DNA of 64,000 bases, taken from assembly GCA_903917955.1 (NCBI GenBank), contig CAIXCO010000280.1:1-64000 (forward strand), read 5' to 3'. The notes beneath the pieces are model-generated. The model was not told where the DNA came from and ran no database searches. It was given only the letters and a program-made list of their open reading frames with translations. Origin of the DNA: an uncultured Chlorobiaceae bacterium. Its GTDB lineage: Bacteria > Bacteroidota > Chlorobiia > Chlorobiales > Chlorobiaceae. Every line of letters starts with the position of its first letter. The first letter of the stretch is position 1. Of the stretch, positions 1-8,981 are shown in pieces. The translations under genes and the position numbers were made by a program.

Positions 1-320
1 ATAACGGTTTTACCACTCGCCATTGTACCCCGGTTGAGGGTAACGCACTCACGGATAACAGTCCTGTCGCCAACGTACAGATAGGTCTTTTCTCCTGAAA
101 ATTTGAGATCCTGTGGCTCATTGGCAAGCACCGCACCTGAATGGATCTTGCATGAGTTACCGATTCGTGCTCCTGAGGCAATATGGACATGGGGCCATAT
201 CACCGTGCCATCACCAATTTCGACATCGTCTTCAATAACCGTGTATGGCCCGACGGTAATTCCCTCTCCAAGAATGGCACTCTGACCAATCACGGCGGTT
301 GGATGAATAGTACTTTGCAT
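1..320 (-). CDS. lpxA: acyl-ACP--UDP-N-acetylglucosamine O-acyltransferase LpxA, N-terminal part (runs off window)
   Basis: The first 106 codons are present; the gene continues beyond the left edge. The protein starts with an ATG at 318-320 (MQSTIHPTAVIGQ) and shows the hexapeptide-repeat pattern of a left-handed beta helix (repeated I/V-G and A/G-x-I steps). It also carries the LpxA-type segments EPQDLKF, YVGDRTVIRECVT and LNRGT. LpxA transfers a hydroxyacyl chain from acyl carrier protein to UDP-GlcNAc, the first step of lipid A synthesis in the cytoplasm. It starts 5 bp after the stop of the upstream DUF2723 gene, so it is probably the last gene seen here of the glgA-gmhB-hemW run. LpxD shares the fold, but the NRGT and EPQDLK motifs favour LpxA. 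Confidence 0.9.
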   Translation of the reverse strand, partial: MQSTIHPTAVIGQSAILGEGITVGPYTVIEDDVEIGDGTVIWPHVHIASGARIGNSCKIHSGAVLANEPQDLKFSGEKTYLYVGDRTVIRECVTLNRGTMASGKTV

Positions 321-325
321 AGTGT

Positions 326-2971
326 TTATTGCTTCATTGTTTCAAACTCGTCGATCAGCCCTGGTTGTTTCAGCTCTCTTGCAAGCAGTGCAATAATGCG
401 TTTTGCATCCTCCTTTCTGCCAACATCCCGGTATGCCCTTGCAAGTACATAAAAAAGGCGAGGATCAGTGGCCGGAGATGCATGAATACCCAATTTTTCA
501 AGATAAGCAATATACACTGAGGTTTTCTGCTTTTCGCCAAGACGAACATAAAGAGCAATGACCGAACCGGCAAGTTCAGGATTGAGAGGATACTGATCCA
601 AAGGCAGAAGCCTGGCTGAGGTGTCAAGTACTTGCAAGGCAAGGGTTCCGCGCTGAACACTCTGTTCGGCTCCCGAAGCTCCCTGTATTGAAAGAACTCC
701 GTCAGGCTCGGCAGCCAAATCGAGGGCAAGGCGAACAAAAAGAGGCGTATAGTTGCCGCAAAGCCTTCTTGAGGTCTCTTCAAGGTTGACCTCTGGATTG
801 TTGAGGTTACGGTACCGAAAGAGATGAAGAAGATTTTTGTAAAGAAGCGCCGAATCGACATAGCTCATCGGATCGGCACTTTTGAGCGGAACCACCTTGT
901 AGGCAAGACCGTCGAGACGCAGATAGCTTTCAAGGCCAATCATGCTTTCGGGGTCAACCGTGAGGGCAAAGTAGATCGGGCGCAGGGGAAAGTTGTTCAT
1001 GACAATATCATACACCGCAAGATCCTGCGGACGCAGATAGCCTTGGCCATCGTAGGTCAGACCGGGCTTCAGGGGCCATTTCATGGTATCGACCGGTTCA
1101 GAGGGGAGCAAAACGCCATTGCGACGGCTTTCACGCAAGAGCTGCTGACGGGCAACTGATGAGGGTAGTTCGGCATCAACAGAGTCAATGGGTACATAGG
1201 TGATATCGGCGATCTCGCCGTCACTCATCGTGAAGGCTACCGGTTTTGCTCCACGGGGAGAGCTGTTTTTCAACTGGTTGAGATACCATCCGGTATTGGC
1301 AAGGCTCAAATTGACCACGCGAACGTCGGTTCGGATGCGCTCAACCTCCTGCAGATACCACAAGGGAAAGGTGTCGTTGTCGCCATTGGTAAAGAGAATG
1401 GCATCTTTTTCACAGCTCTGCAGCAGATTCCACGCCCAGTCCCACGGTACATAGTTTCCTGAGCGGTCATGCACCCTGTAGTTGGCCCACAACATCCTCC
1501 CGTTGATGAAAAGGAGACCAGTAGCAACTATCAACGCGGCAAGAACCATCTGGTTTCTGCTACCGGCAGGTTTCAGTCTCGCCCCGAGCCATTGCCAGAT
1601 ACTTTCAACCCCGATCCCGATCCAGAGAGCAAAGGCAAAAAAGCTGCCCACATAACTGTAGTCCCGCTCGCGCGGCTGAGGTTCAGTCTGGTTGAGATAG
1701 ATAACAAGCGCTACTCCGGACAACACAAAAAGGGCGGTTACAACCAGCCCCATCTTCCACTCACGCCTGAAGTGGGTGATTGCTCCGACCAGCCCGACAA
1801 GGAAAGGAATCCCCCAAAGCACCGACCAGTCCACTCCGGCCCCCTCCATATCGTGCTCACGCCCGATGAACTGCCAGCCGAAATAGCGGAAGTACATCTT
1901 CTTCATCTGATAGGTGACAAAAAAGTCGAGATCACTCGAATAGTGCTGATAAAAGTATTGATGTACAGGTTCAGGCGACCACCGTCTCGGCCAGAGCGGC
2001 ATATCGCCGTACTGATCGCGGTTGAGGTAGGAGACAAAAACCTCAGACGATGAGGGGTTGTTTTCGTTAATGGGCGGCCCTGCCTGCGCACGCACATAAA
2101 TCATGCCGTAGGAGGTATAACCGATAATAATGAGCAGAAGCGACATCAAAAGGGTGTTCATGAGAGCACGGCGATGAATGTGCGAATACCAGATAGCCGT
2201 GCCAAGCAAGGTGAGAAAGAGAAGAAATCCCCACCATGAGGTATGTTGCAGCAGCAGCGGAAGACCCTTGATAATGCCGATATAGATCAGAAAAAAGAGG
2301 CCCGATGAGGCAACAATGAGCAGGGCGAAAGATTTAACGGTAACCTGATACTTTTTAAAGTACCAGGCCAGCGCAACGGCAAAAACGGCAAGCAGGCTGA
2401 GCAGGTGTACGCCAATCGAAAGACCGATAATGTACATGACGAGCAGCAGCCACCGTTCGTGGCCAGCTTTGGGCTCCTCTTCGTACCAGCGGAGAAGCAG
2501 CCAGATAAGCAGGGCTGTAAAGAGTGAGGAGAGTGCGTAGACCTCCGCTTCAACCGCGTTAAACCAGAAGCTGTCGGAGAGGGCAAGGGCAAGGGCGCCA
2601 ACCGCAGCACCACCGTAGGCCGAAACCCTCTCTGCCGGGCTCCAGAGGTCGGGATCACTTTTGCGGTACATTTCGATCAGTCGTACCGTGATGAGATAGG
2701 TCAGCATAATGGTTGCAGCACTTGCAAGGGTACTGATGAAGTTGACCCTTGCCCCGATATCACTGAAAAAGGGAATCATCGAAAAAAGGCGCCCGAGCAG
2801 CAGAAAAAACGGCGAACCGGGAGGATGAGGGATCCCGAGCGTATAAGCTGTAGCAATAAACTCCCCGCAATCCCAGAACGAGAAGGTGGGCGCCATGGTG
2901 CGGAGATATAAAATTTCGGCGACAAAAAAGAGAACGGCAGCAAGCGTGCGGTTAATCGTCCGGTGTGTCAT
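326..2971 (-). CDS. DUF2723 family multi-pass membrane protein (protein O-mannosyltransferase-like)
   Basis: This 881-aa protein begins with a membrane segment followed by the DUF2723 hallmark region (TMAPTFSFWDCGEFIATAY, then GIPHPPGSPFF) at about residues 26-55. About ten more hydrophobic segments follow up to residue ~500, then a long soluble C-terminal part that is probably periplasmic and ends in a TPR-like helical stretch (LGEKQKTSVYIAYLEKLG). Members of this family are predicted glycosyltransferases of the GT-C fold that use lipid-linked sugars, found mainly in Bacteroidetes and Chlorobi; the substrate is unknown. The gene lies between hemW and lpxA on the same strand, 27 bp downstream of hemW. 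The envelope-related neighbours fit a role in surface glycosylation, but that is inference. Confidence 0.85.
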   Translation of the reverse strand: MTHRTINRTLAAVLFFVAEILYLRTMAPTFSFWDCGEFIATAYTLGIPHPPGSPFFLLLGRLFSMIPFFSDIGARVNFISTLASAATIMLTYLITVRLIEMYRKSDPDLWSPAERVSAYGGAAVGALALALSDSFWFNAVEAEVYALSSLFTALLIWLLLRWYEEEPKAGHERWLLLVMYIIGLSIGVHLLSLLAVFAVALAWYFKKYQVTVKSFALLIVASSGLFFLIYIGIIKGLPLLLQHTSWWGFLLFLTLLGTAIWYSHIHRRALMNTLLMSLLLIIIGYTSYGMIYVRAQAGPPINENNPSSSEVFVSYLNRDQYGDMPLWPRRWSPEPVHQYFYQHYSSDLDFFVTYQMKKMYFRYFGWQFIGREHDMEGAGVDWSVLWGIPFLVGLVGAITHFRREWKMGLVVTALFVLSGVALVIYLNQTEPQPRERDYSYVGSFFAFALWIGIGVESIWQWLGARLKPAGSRNQMVLAALIVATGLLFINGRMLWANYRVHDRSGNYVPWDWAWNLLQSCEKDAILFTNGDNDTFPLWYLQEVERIRTDVRVVNLSLANTGWYLNQLKNSSPRGAKPVAFTMSDGEIADITYVPIDSVDAELPSSVARQQLLRESRRNGVLLPSEPVDTMKWPLKPGLTYDGQGYLRPQDLAVYDIVMNNFPLRPIYFALTVDPESMIGLESYLRLDGLAYKVVPLKSADPMSYVDSALLYKNLLHLFRYRNLNNPEVNLEETSRRLCGNYTPLFVRLALDLAAEPDGVLSIQGASGAEQSVQRGTLALQVLDTSARLLPLDQYPLNPELAGSVIALYVRLGEKQKTSVYIAYLEKLGIHASPATDPRLFYVLARAYRDVGRKEDAKRIIALLARELKQPGLIDEFETMKQ

Positions 2972-2998
2972 AGATAAAACGTGCTCAGAAGTATTGGA

Positions 2999-4123
2999 TT
3001 ACCCGAAAATAAACTCTTCAGCAATGAGATCGGCAAACAAAAAACCTTTTTGGGTCAGATAAAGACGTTCCTCCTGCTGCTCTATCCACCCCTTCTCTAA
3101 AAATCGGGCAATGGCCAGTGAAAGCGTGTGGCCCAATTTATTTCCTTTTCGCAAAAAATCAACATCCAGACCGCTGTTTATTCGAAGTGTGAGAAATACC
3201 TGTTCAGTAAACCGCTCCTCAACCGAAAGCTCTTCACGAAAAGCGGTGGCGGCAGCAGGGGCAGCCAGATATCGTGTAAGGCTCGAAACATTTGCCATAC
3301 GAAGTTCCATTTGCGGCGAAACAAGAAAGCTGTGCGCAGAAGGGCCGAAGCCAAGGTAGGGCTCCCGCTTCCATGTAGCAAGGTTGTAGCGGGAATGGTG
3401 GCCTGGAAGAGAGAAATTAGAGACCTCGTACTGACTGTACCCCTGAAGCGATAGTGCACTTTGCGCATCTTCATAGAGAGAGGCCTGCAAGGCATCATCC
3501 GGCACGGTAACGAGACCCTTGGCTACCTGTCGGTGGAGGATGGTTTTTGGCTCAACAGAGAGCATATAGAGCGAAAGATGGTGGGGGCGCAGTGCCAGAG
3601 CCTCATGCAGATCGGCCTGCCAGAGTGAACCATTCTCTCCGGGAACCCCGCAGATAAGGTCAACGCTTACCGACTCAAAGCGCCGGAGTGCATCGGCGGT
3701 CACCCGGCTCGCCTGGAGTGCCGTGTGCGCCCGGCCAAGCGCATGGAGCTTTTCTGTGGTAAACGACTGCACTCCAATACTGAGCCTCGTTATCCCTGCC
3801 GACCTGAGTTCATCCATTGTCTTGAGGCTGAGATCTTCAGGATTGGCCTCAAGGGCTATTTCAATATCAGGAGCGAAGCTGCAAAGAGCCGCAAGCTCCT
3901 CAAGCCATAGGGCAAGGTAGCGCACAGGCACCATCGACGGAGTGCCTCCACCAACATGAATAGCGCTGATAGTCTGCCCTTTCAGCTCCTCCGACCGGGA
4001 TACAGTTTCAAGGGAGAGTGCGCTGAAAAAAGCTGCGATCTGCTCCCTGCCTGTAACCAGATAAAAATCACAATAGGAGCAGCGCGCCTTGCAGAAGGGG
4101 ATGTGCAGATAAAGGGTCAGCAT
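2999..4123 (-). CDS. hemW: radical SAM heme chaperone HemW (oxygen-independent coproporphyrinogen oxidase-like)
   Basis: The 374-aa protein opens with the radical SAM cluster motif C11-x3-C15-x2-C18 followed by DFY, the HemW/HemN signature. It then has the glycine motif HVGGGTPS, the EANPEDL segment, and the RLSIGVQSF and DLICGVPG strands. A C-terminal HemW/HemN domain (LTLRINSGLD, then GFLFADLIAEEFI) follows. HemW binds heme and a 4Fe-4S cluster and delivers heme to proteins; true HemN enzymes are longer (about 450 aa) and have an additional N-terminal Cys. The length and the short N-terminus here favour HemW. The start at 4123 puts the cluster motif at the usual distance. It lies between gmhB and the DUF2723 gene on the same strand. 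Confidence 0.87.
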   Translation of the reverse strand: MLTLYLHIPFCKARCSYCDFYLVTGREQIAAFFSALSLETVSRSEELKGQTISAIHVGGGTPSMVPVRYLALWLEELAALCSFAPDIEIALEANPEDLSLKTMDELRSAGITRLSIGVQSFTTEKLHALGRAHTALQASRVTADALRRFESVSVDLICGVPGENGSLWQADLHEALALRPHHLSLYMLSVEPKTILHRQVAKGLVTVPDDALQASLYEDAQSALSLQGYSQYEVSNFSLPGHHSRYNLATWKREPYLGFGPSAHSFLVSPQMELRMANVSSLTRYLAAPAAATAFREELSVEERFTEQVFLTLRINSGLDVDFLRKGNKLGHTLSLAIARFLEKGWIEQQEERLYLTQKGFLFADLIAEEFIFG

Positions 4124-4159
4124 AACCTGAACATACTGACATGATGAAGCAAAACAAGA

Positions 4160-4750
4160 TCAGGAGCGGGCAAGGATATACTCCGTAACGGCTTGATAGA
4201 GATCGTCCGCCACAAATTCGGGAATGATGTTACGAGTCAGGCAGAGCGCCTCTTCGTTATGGCCGGTACGAACCAGCACAGGCCGAAGCCCGGCACGCAG
4301 GCCGCACTCAACGTCAAGTGTTTTATCTCCGACAAAAAATGAAGCGCTTCGGTCAACAACGATCCCTTCTTTCAAAAAATCGTTGATGGCCAGTTCAACC
4401 ATCCCCGTTGCCGGTTTGCGGAAATCAGCAAAACGGTCGTACTCTGGATGAGGGTATTCGGGGTGAAAGGGACAGTAATAACAACGGTCAAAGCTGGCAT
4501 TTTTGGACGCAAGCAGCTTGTTGAGATAACGGTTTACCTCTTCAACCTGCCCAACCGTAGCAATGCCTCTGGCAATCCCCGCCTGATTACTCACAATGAC
4601 AATGCGAAATCCGGCTCTCTTTGCCAATGCAATAGCCTCATCTGAGCGATCAATCAGCTTCAACTGTTCTTTCAAAAAAACGTATGAGCCTGTGTCCTGG
4701 TTGATAGTGCCATCCCTGTCAAGAAAGAGCACCCTGGTTTTCTGCTCCAT
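4160..4750 (-). CDS. gmhB: HAD-family phosphatase, D-glycero-D-manno-heptose-1,7-bisphosphate 7-phosphatase type
   Basis: The 196-aa protein has the HAD nucleophile motif D11-R-D13-GTIN, the motif II segment VIVSNQAGIARG, the RKP segment and motif III/IV VGDKTLDVECG. This arrangement is typical of the GmhB/histidinol-phosphate phosphatase branch, which dephosphorylates heptose bisphosphate on the way to ADP-heptose for LPS core. The family's zinc loop is only half conserved: CYYCPFHPEYP is present, but the later Cys pair before RKP is replaced by FADF. It starts 6 bp after glgA ends, so the two are probably co-transcribed. Imidazoleglycerol/histidinol phosphatase activity cannot be excluded, but the length and neighbours favour heptose metabolism. 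Confidence 0.82.
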   Translation of the reverse strand: MEQKTRVLFLDRDGTINQDTGSYVFLKEQLKLIDRSDEAIALAKRAGFRIVIVSNQAGIARGIATVGQVEEVNRYLNKLLASKNASFDRCYYCPFHPEYPHPEYDRFADFRKPATGMVELAINDFLKEGIVVDRSASFFVGDKTLDVECGLRAGLRPVLVRTGHNEEALCLTRNIIPEFVADDLYQAVTEYILARS

Positions 4751-4756
4751 AAAAGA

Positions 4757-6226
4757 CTATTGTTCAAGAAGTTCACGGTACAACTGATCATACTCTTCAG
4801 CCGATTTTTTCCAGGTAAAGTCGCGGGTCATGGCTGTCGTAATAATCTGCTGCCAACTTTCATCATCATGAAAAGAAGCAAGAGCCTCTTCAAGCTTGCC
4901 AACCAGCGAATCGGCAGTATAATCATGAAAAATAAATCCGGAGCCACTCTCTTCGGCACACTCTTCGATGGTTTCTACAATTCCTCCTCCGGCAAAGGCG
5001 ACCGGTATTGTCCCGTAATTCATGGCAAACATCTGGATCATGCCACATGATTCAATCATGCCCGGCATGAGCAGAATATCGAGCCCCGCAACGGCAAGGT
5101 GAAAAAAAGAGTCGGAATATTCGCCATGATAGCTCACCTGCTCAGGATGCTCCAGTGCAAAATCCTGGAATTTTTTTTCGTACTTATTATCACCTGCGCC
5201 ACTGATCACAAGCTGAATATCAAGAGCTGCAAGCTGCTCAAGACTCTGCTGCAACAGTCCGGCTCCCTGAAACTCGTCAAAGTTGATAATCACTCCCACC
5301 ACAGGAACGCCTTCGGTGTACTGAAGACCAGCCTCTGCAAGCAATGCTTTTTTGTTGTCAAGCTTGCCATCCATGTGCTCATTACTGTACCGCTTCTTGA
5401 TGAGCTTGTCCGTCGAGGGGTTCCACTGCCGGGTATCGATACCGTTCACAATGCCATAAAACTTTGCCTGCTGCTCCTCAAGAACCCGTCCAAGCCCGTA
5501 GGTCTTCTGGCCATCATGCACAATTTCCTCGGCATAAAGTTTAGAGGTCGTGGTCAAAAGGTCGGCATGTTCAACGCCGGTATAGAGCAGATTAACCTCA
5601 TCGTCATTGCAATGCAGAGCGGAGCAAACCTCTTCAGGAAGCAGCTTCTGAAATGCCTTAAGGGGAAGAATTCCCTGACGATAAATATTATGAACGGTAA
5701 AAACCGTTTTTACATCTTTGAAAAACTCATGAGAGGCATAAACCGTTTTTAAAAGAAGGGGAATAAGGGCAGCATGCCAGTCGTGACAATGGATAATATC
5801 AGGTTTCCAGCCAAGCCGTTGCAGAGTCTCAAGCACGCCAACATTGAAAAAAACAACCTTGTCGGCACTCCCTTTCAAATCACTTCCGTTGTCTCTATCG
5901 GTAAAAAGACCGTTACGCTTAAAATATTTTTCGTTATACAGGAAATAGGTCTGGATCTTGCTTGAAGGCAACGCCGTCACCTTGACATGCAGCAAATCGA
6001 TTTTCTCCTTGAGATCGACCTCAATGTCGGAAAGACGCAGAACATCATGCAACCGGAATTTACGGTCATTGATTGTACCGTACTTCGGCATCATGATGCG
6101 GGCCTCAAATCCTTCCTCCTCAATAGCTTGGGGGAATGATGCCATAAAATCAGCAAGAGGGCTGATCCTTACAAAAGGAGAGACTTCACCGGAGACATAA
6201 AGAACTTTAAAATTTCGTCTGGACAT
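4757..6226 (-). CDS. glgA: glycogen synthase (ADP-glucose type), Chlorobi variant
   Basis: The 489-aa GT5 protein adds glucose from ADP-glucose to growing alpha-1,4-glucan. Seen in the sequence: an N-terminal GT5 domain starting KVLYVSGEVSPF, the HCHDWHAALIPLLL segment that contacts the nucleotide sugar, TVHNIYRQG, GIVNGID, and the C-terminal catalytic patch PGMIESCGMIQMF followed by a GGG(I)VET loop. An oddity is that the usual KxGGL loop near the N-terminus is replaced by RISPLADF. As far as I recall, this variant is shared by Chlorobi GlgA proteins. The gene heads the minus-strand run leading to lpxA and is divergent from the lipoprotein gene at 6352, so its promoter should lie in 6227-6351. 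Confidence 0.85.
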   Translation of the reverse strand: MSRRNFKVLYVSGEVSPFVRISPLADFMASFPQAIEEEGFEARIMMPKYGTINDRKFRLHDVLRLSDIEVDLKEKIDLLHVKVTALPSSKIQTYFLYNEKYFKRNGLFTDRDNGSDLKGSADKVVFFNVGVLETLQRLGWKPDIIHCHDWHAALIPLLLKTVYASHEFFKDVKTVFTVHNIYRQGILPLKAFQKLLPEEVCSALHCNDDEVNLLYTGVEHADLLTTTSKLYAEEIVHDGQKTYGLGRVLEEQQAKFYGIVNGIDTRQWNPSTDKLIKKRYSNEHMDGKLDNKKALLAEAGLQYTEGVPVVGVIINFDEFQGAGLLQQSLEQLAALDIQLVISGAGDNKYEKKFQDFALEHPEQVSYHGEYSDSFFHLAVAGLDILLMPGMIESCGMIQMFAMNYGTIPVAFAGGGIVETIEECAEESGSGFIFHDYTADSLVGKLEEALASFHDDESWQQIITTAMTRDFTWKKSAEEYDQLYRELLEQ

Positions 6227-6351
6227 CTATATGACACTCAATCTATAATTTTTCATGAAAAGCTTTCATAGAACTACATTAGTTTCTAATTTACGAATTT
6301 TCACAGTCACATACAATCAAGCCTCACTCACCAAGGAACCAAAGGATTTTC

Positions 6352-7470
6352 ATGCAGACGGCCTCCCGCATCACAAATTTCTTCCTTATTCCCCTGCTTT
6401 GGCTTGCCAGCGGTTGCGCTTCCGATCGGCCACCTTCGGGAGGCCCTGTTGATGCAACTCCGTTGCAGGTGCTCTTTTCTGATCCTGCGCCATCAACTGT
6501 TCAGGTCTCAACAGAGAGAATTCACTTGACGTTCAACCATGACATTTCCGTTCGGGAACTGCTCAATACCGTCATCATTTCGCCATCTATCGGTGACTAC
6601 GATATTGCCATTTCTGGAAGAAAAATGGAAATAAAAGGGTTCAAACCTCTGGAACGGGAGAAAACCTACATTCTCACCCTCGACAAAAAGCTCAGGGACA
6701 ACAATGGCCGCACCTTTAGCGCACCCTATACTTTTGCATTTTCGACTGGAGCGGTTCTCGATAACGAAACAATCAGCGGTACGGTGATCGAGAAAGAGTG
6801 TTCCCCAGCCACGAATGCGCTGATAGTTGCTTTTGCCGAACACCCGGAAAACTCCGGTATCGGAAACCTGCTGCAAAGAGAGCCTGATTATTGGACACAG
6901 GCAGACGGCTCAGGAGCCTTCTCGTTGCAACATCTGGCCAAAGGAGTCTACCGGATTGTTGCTTTTAACGACCAAAATGGGGACCGGCGTATCAACACAG
7001 CAACCGAAGAGATTGGCCTCTGCAGTAAAGCGGTTGTTTCCACAGGCTCTTCCGATCTCCTGCTCAGATTTTCCGAACTGAGGCACAAAAGCGGTGCCCC
7101 TCCATCCATACCAAACGGCAAAGTAACTGCCCCTGCTGCAACCGGTACCATTTCGGGAAACTGCCTTGCCTCCGGGCAATACGTGGTTGTTGATGCGTCA
7201 AGTGTGACGGCATCATACCGCACAACGGCATCACGCGACCAAAACGGCGCCTTGCACTACTCCTTCCCGGAACTCCCTCCCGCCCGCTATACCCTCACCG
7301 CATTTACACCCTCCGACGGCAAAAAGCCCAATGCTGAACGGCAATGGAATCCCGGTTCCATCGAGCCATTTCAACCCTCCGAACCCTTCGGATTTTATCC
7401 GGAAAAGGTAACCGTACGTCCGCGATGGACAACAGAGCATATCGATATTCGAATCACCACGTCCAAGTAA
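6352..7470 (+). CDS. Ig-like domain (SbsA/Big_5 type) lipoprotein
   Basis: The 372-aa protein has a lipoprotein signal: hydrophobic residues 10-18 and a lipobox LASG-C22, followed by the PPSGGPVDATPP-like linker common in Bacteroidetes/Chlorobi outer membrane lipoproteins. Residues about 35-130 form an Ig-like domain of the SbsA/Big_5 type (STVQVSTERIHLTFNHDI, ending YTFAFSTG). Two further beta-rich domains follow; one contains FNDQNGDRRINTATEE, which resembles the collagen-binding/carboxypeptidase-like repeat fold. The function is unknown; a surface or cell-wall adhesion role is typical for the family. It is divergent from glgA and is followed immediately by bchJ on the same strand. Confidence 0.75.
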   Translation: MQTASRITNFFLIPLLWLASGCASDRPPSGGPVDATPLQVLFSDPAPSTVQVSTERIHLTFNHDISVRELLNTVIISPSIGDYDIAISGRKMEIKGFKPLEREKTYILTLDKKLRDNNGRTFSAPYTFAFSTGAVLDNETISGTVIEKECSPATNALIVAFAEHPENSGIGNLLQREPDYWTQADGSGAFSLQHLAKGVYRIVAFNDQNGDRRINTATEEIGLCSKAVVSTGSSDLLLRFSELRHKSGAPPSIPNGKVTAPAATGTISGNCLASGQYVVVDASSVTASYRTTASRDQNGALHYSFPELPPARYTLTAFTPSDGKKPNAERQWNPGSIEPFQPSEPFGFYPEKVTVRPRWTTEHIDIRITTSK

Positions 7471-7478
7471 TAAAACCA

Positions 7479-8057
7479 ATGCTTTCCACGATGAACACAT
7501 CTTCCAGAATAGGCCCTAATTCCATTATCCAGACAGTCGCAGCCCTTGAGGCACTCTATGGTAAAACAAAAGCTGAAACGCTCCTCCGCAAAATCGGGCA
7601 AGGGTACCTTATTGAAAACCTGCCGAAAGAGATGGTAGAAGAGGCGAAATTTCACTCACTTGTCATTGCTCTGCAAAAAGAGATCGGAGAGACTTCCGCT
7701 ATCCTTAAAGAGGCTGGCGAACGAACCGCCCGTTATCTTCTGAAGGTGCGTATTCCCTTCATTTTCCAGAAATTTCTGAAACTTTTGCCACACCGCCTGG
7801 CATTCCGGCTCTTCCTCTTCGCCATCAGCAAAAACGCCTGGACTTTTGCCGGAAGCGGTGAATTCACCTACTCCATGAACCAACCGCCAGAAATAACCGT
7901 CAAGGTAATCTTCCCGAGCCATCCGGTTGTCGGAAACTTCTACCTTGGCACCTTCACCACACTCTTGCAAGAGTTGGTCAACCCAGCAACAAAGATCAAA
8001 CCCGACATAAACAAGGTGGACGGAAAGATACGATGCCACTATCAATGTGAAATTTGA
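7479..8057 (+). CDS. bchJ: BchJ, V4R-domain protein of bacteriochlorophyll synthesis
   Basis: The 192-aa protein has an N-terminal helical part (SIIQTVAALEALYGKTKAE) and a C-terminal V4R-like domain (LLPHRLAFRLFLFAISKNAW, then FAGSGEFTYS). BchJ was first described as the C8-vinyl reductase. Later work on Chlorobi assigns that reaction to BciA and suggests BchJ helps carry divinyl intermediates. The start could be ATG 7479 or ATG 7491; neither has a strong ribosome-binding site, and the longer upstream reading frame overlaps the preceding gene. It is convergent with bchL across a shared terminator, which supports a role in the same pathway. Confidence 0.8.
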   Translation: MLSTMNTSSRIGPNSIIQTVAALEALYGKTKAETLLRKIGQGYLIENLPKEMVEEAKFHSLVIALQKEIGETSAILKEAGERTARYLLKVRIPFIFQKFLKLLPHRLAFRLFLFAISKNAWTFAGSGEFTYSMNQPPEITVKVIFPSHPVVGNFYLGTFTTLLQELVNPATKIKPDINKVDGKIRCHYQCEI

Positions 8058-8070
8058 GATAATGCAATGC

Positions 8071-8099
8071 AAAAAGGCAGCCCTAAAGCTGCCTTTTTT
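8071..8099. terminator. bidirectional rho-independent terminator between bchJ and bchL
   Basis: A perfect 11-bp hairpin (AAAAAGGCAGC / GCTGCCTTTTT) with a 6-nt loop has an A run on one side and a T run on the other. It can therefore end transcription of bchJ on the plus strand and of bchNBL on the minus strand. It sits 14 bp after the bchJ stop and 20 bp beyond the bchL stop. Confidence 0.9.
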
Positions 8100-8119
8100 G
8101 TACAATGTAAAAGCCAGAG

Positions 8120-8947
8120 CTACTGCCAGCCGTTAACCATTTTGAAGATTTCCCTGTCACCGATTGGTACGGGTACTGAGGCAATGGGGTTCTCCTGAAT
8201 GAGGTAATCGGCAATTTCATTGTAGGGTACAAGGCACTCCGCCTTATCAGAAGTATCGTCCATGGCATACATGGTTTTGCCGGCAAATCGGCTCTTGCGG
8301 ATCAGTTCGTGGTAGGGCACTTTTGCAAGCAGCCTTGTTCCAACTTTTTCGGCAAACTGGTCGAGCATGTTGGTGCCTCCGCCAGTGGTGTAGTCAACGC
8401 GGTTGGCAACAATGCCTGCCAGCTTCACCTTGTAGCGGACGCTTTTCTGCTGAATCGCCATACAGAGACGGTTGGCAGCAAAAATGCTGTCGAAATCGTT
8501 GGTGGCAATAATGATGGCGTAGTCGGCATAGTTCAGCGGGGCGCTGAAACCTCCGCAAACAACGTCACCAAGCACATCAAAAAGGATAACATCATATTTT
8601 TCGTAAAGACCAAGCTCCTGGAGCAGGGTAACAGATTCACCGACAACATAACCACCGCAGCCGCTTCCAGCAGGAGGGCCACCAGCCTCAAGACAATCGA
8701 TACCGGCAAAACCCGTTTCGATAATATCCTCGGCACTCAGCTCCTCATGGTGAAAATCAACCTCTTCAAGAGCTTCGATAACGGTTTTCTGCAGTTTTCC
8801 TGTAATGGGGAATGTGCTGTCATGCTTGGGATCACAACCGATCTGGAGTACCTTGGCACCTTTCAGGGCAAGTGCCGCTGAGATGTTGGCGCTTGTGGTG
8901 CTCTTTCCTATGCCGCCCTTGCCATATACCGCTAAGACTAAACTCAT
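8120..8947 (-). CDS. bchL: light-independent protochlorophyllide reductase iron-sulfur ATPase BchL
   Basis: The 275-aa protein is the nitrogenase Fe-protein-like ATPase that feeds electrons to BchN-BchB. Seen: P-loop at residues 9-16 (GKGGIGKS), cluster ligands C97 (GSGCGG) and C131 (DVVCGGF) that would bridge the homodimer's 4Fe-4S cluster, and the switch segment CDPKHDST. The start is ATG 8945-8947 (MSLVLAVYGKGG); the frame is open further upstream, but that would add non-homologous residues and approach the bchB stop. It is the last gene of the bchN-bchB-bchL operon, 34 bp after bchB, and is followed by the shared terminator. Confidence 0.96.
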   Translation of the reverse strand: MSLVLAVYGKGGIGKSTTSANISAALALKGAKVLQIGCDPKHDSTFPITGKLQKTVIEALEEVDFHHEELSAEDIIETGFAGIDCLEAGGPPAGSGCGGYVVGESVTLLQELGLYEKYDVILFDVLGDVVCGGFSAPLNYADYAIIIATNDFDSIFAANRLCMAIQQKSVRYKVKLAGIVANRVDYTTGGGTNMLDQFAEKVGTRLLAKVPYHELIRKSRFAGKTMYAMDDTSDKAECLVPYNEIADYLIQENPIASVPVPIGDREIFKMVNGWQ

Positions 8948-8981
8948 AATGATAACAGAGAATTTGATTGATAGAAAAATC

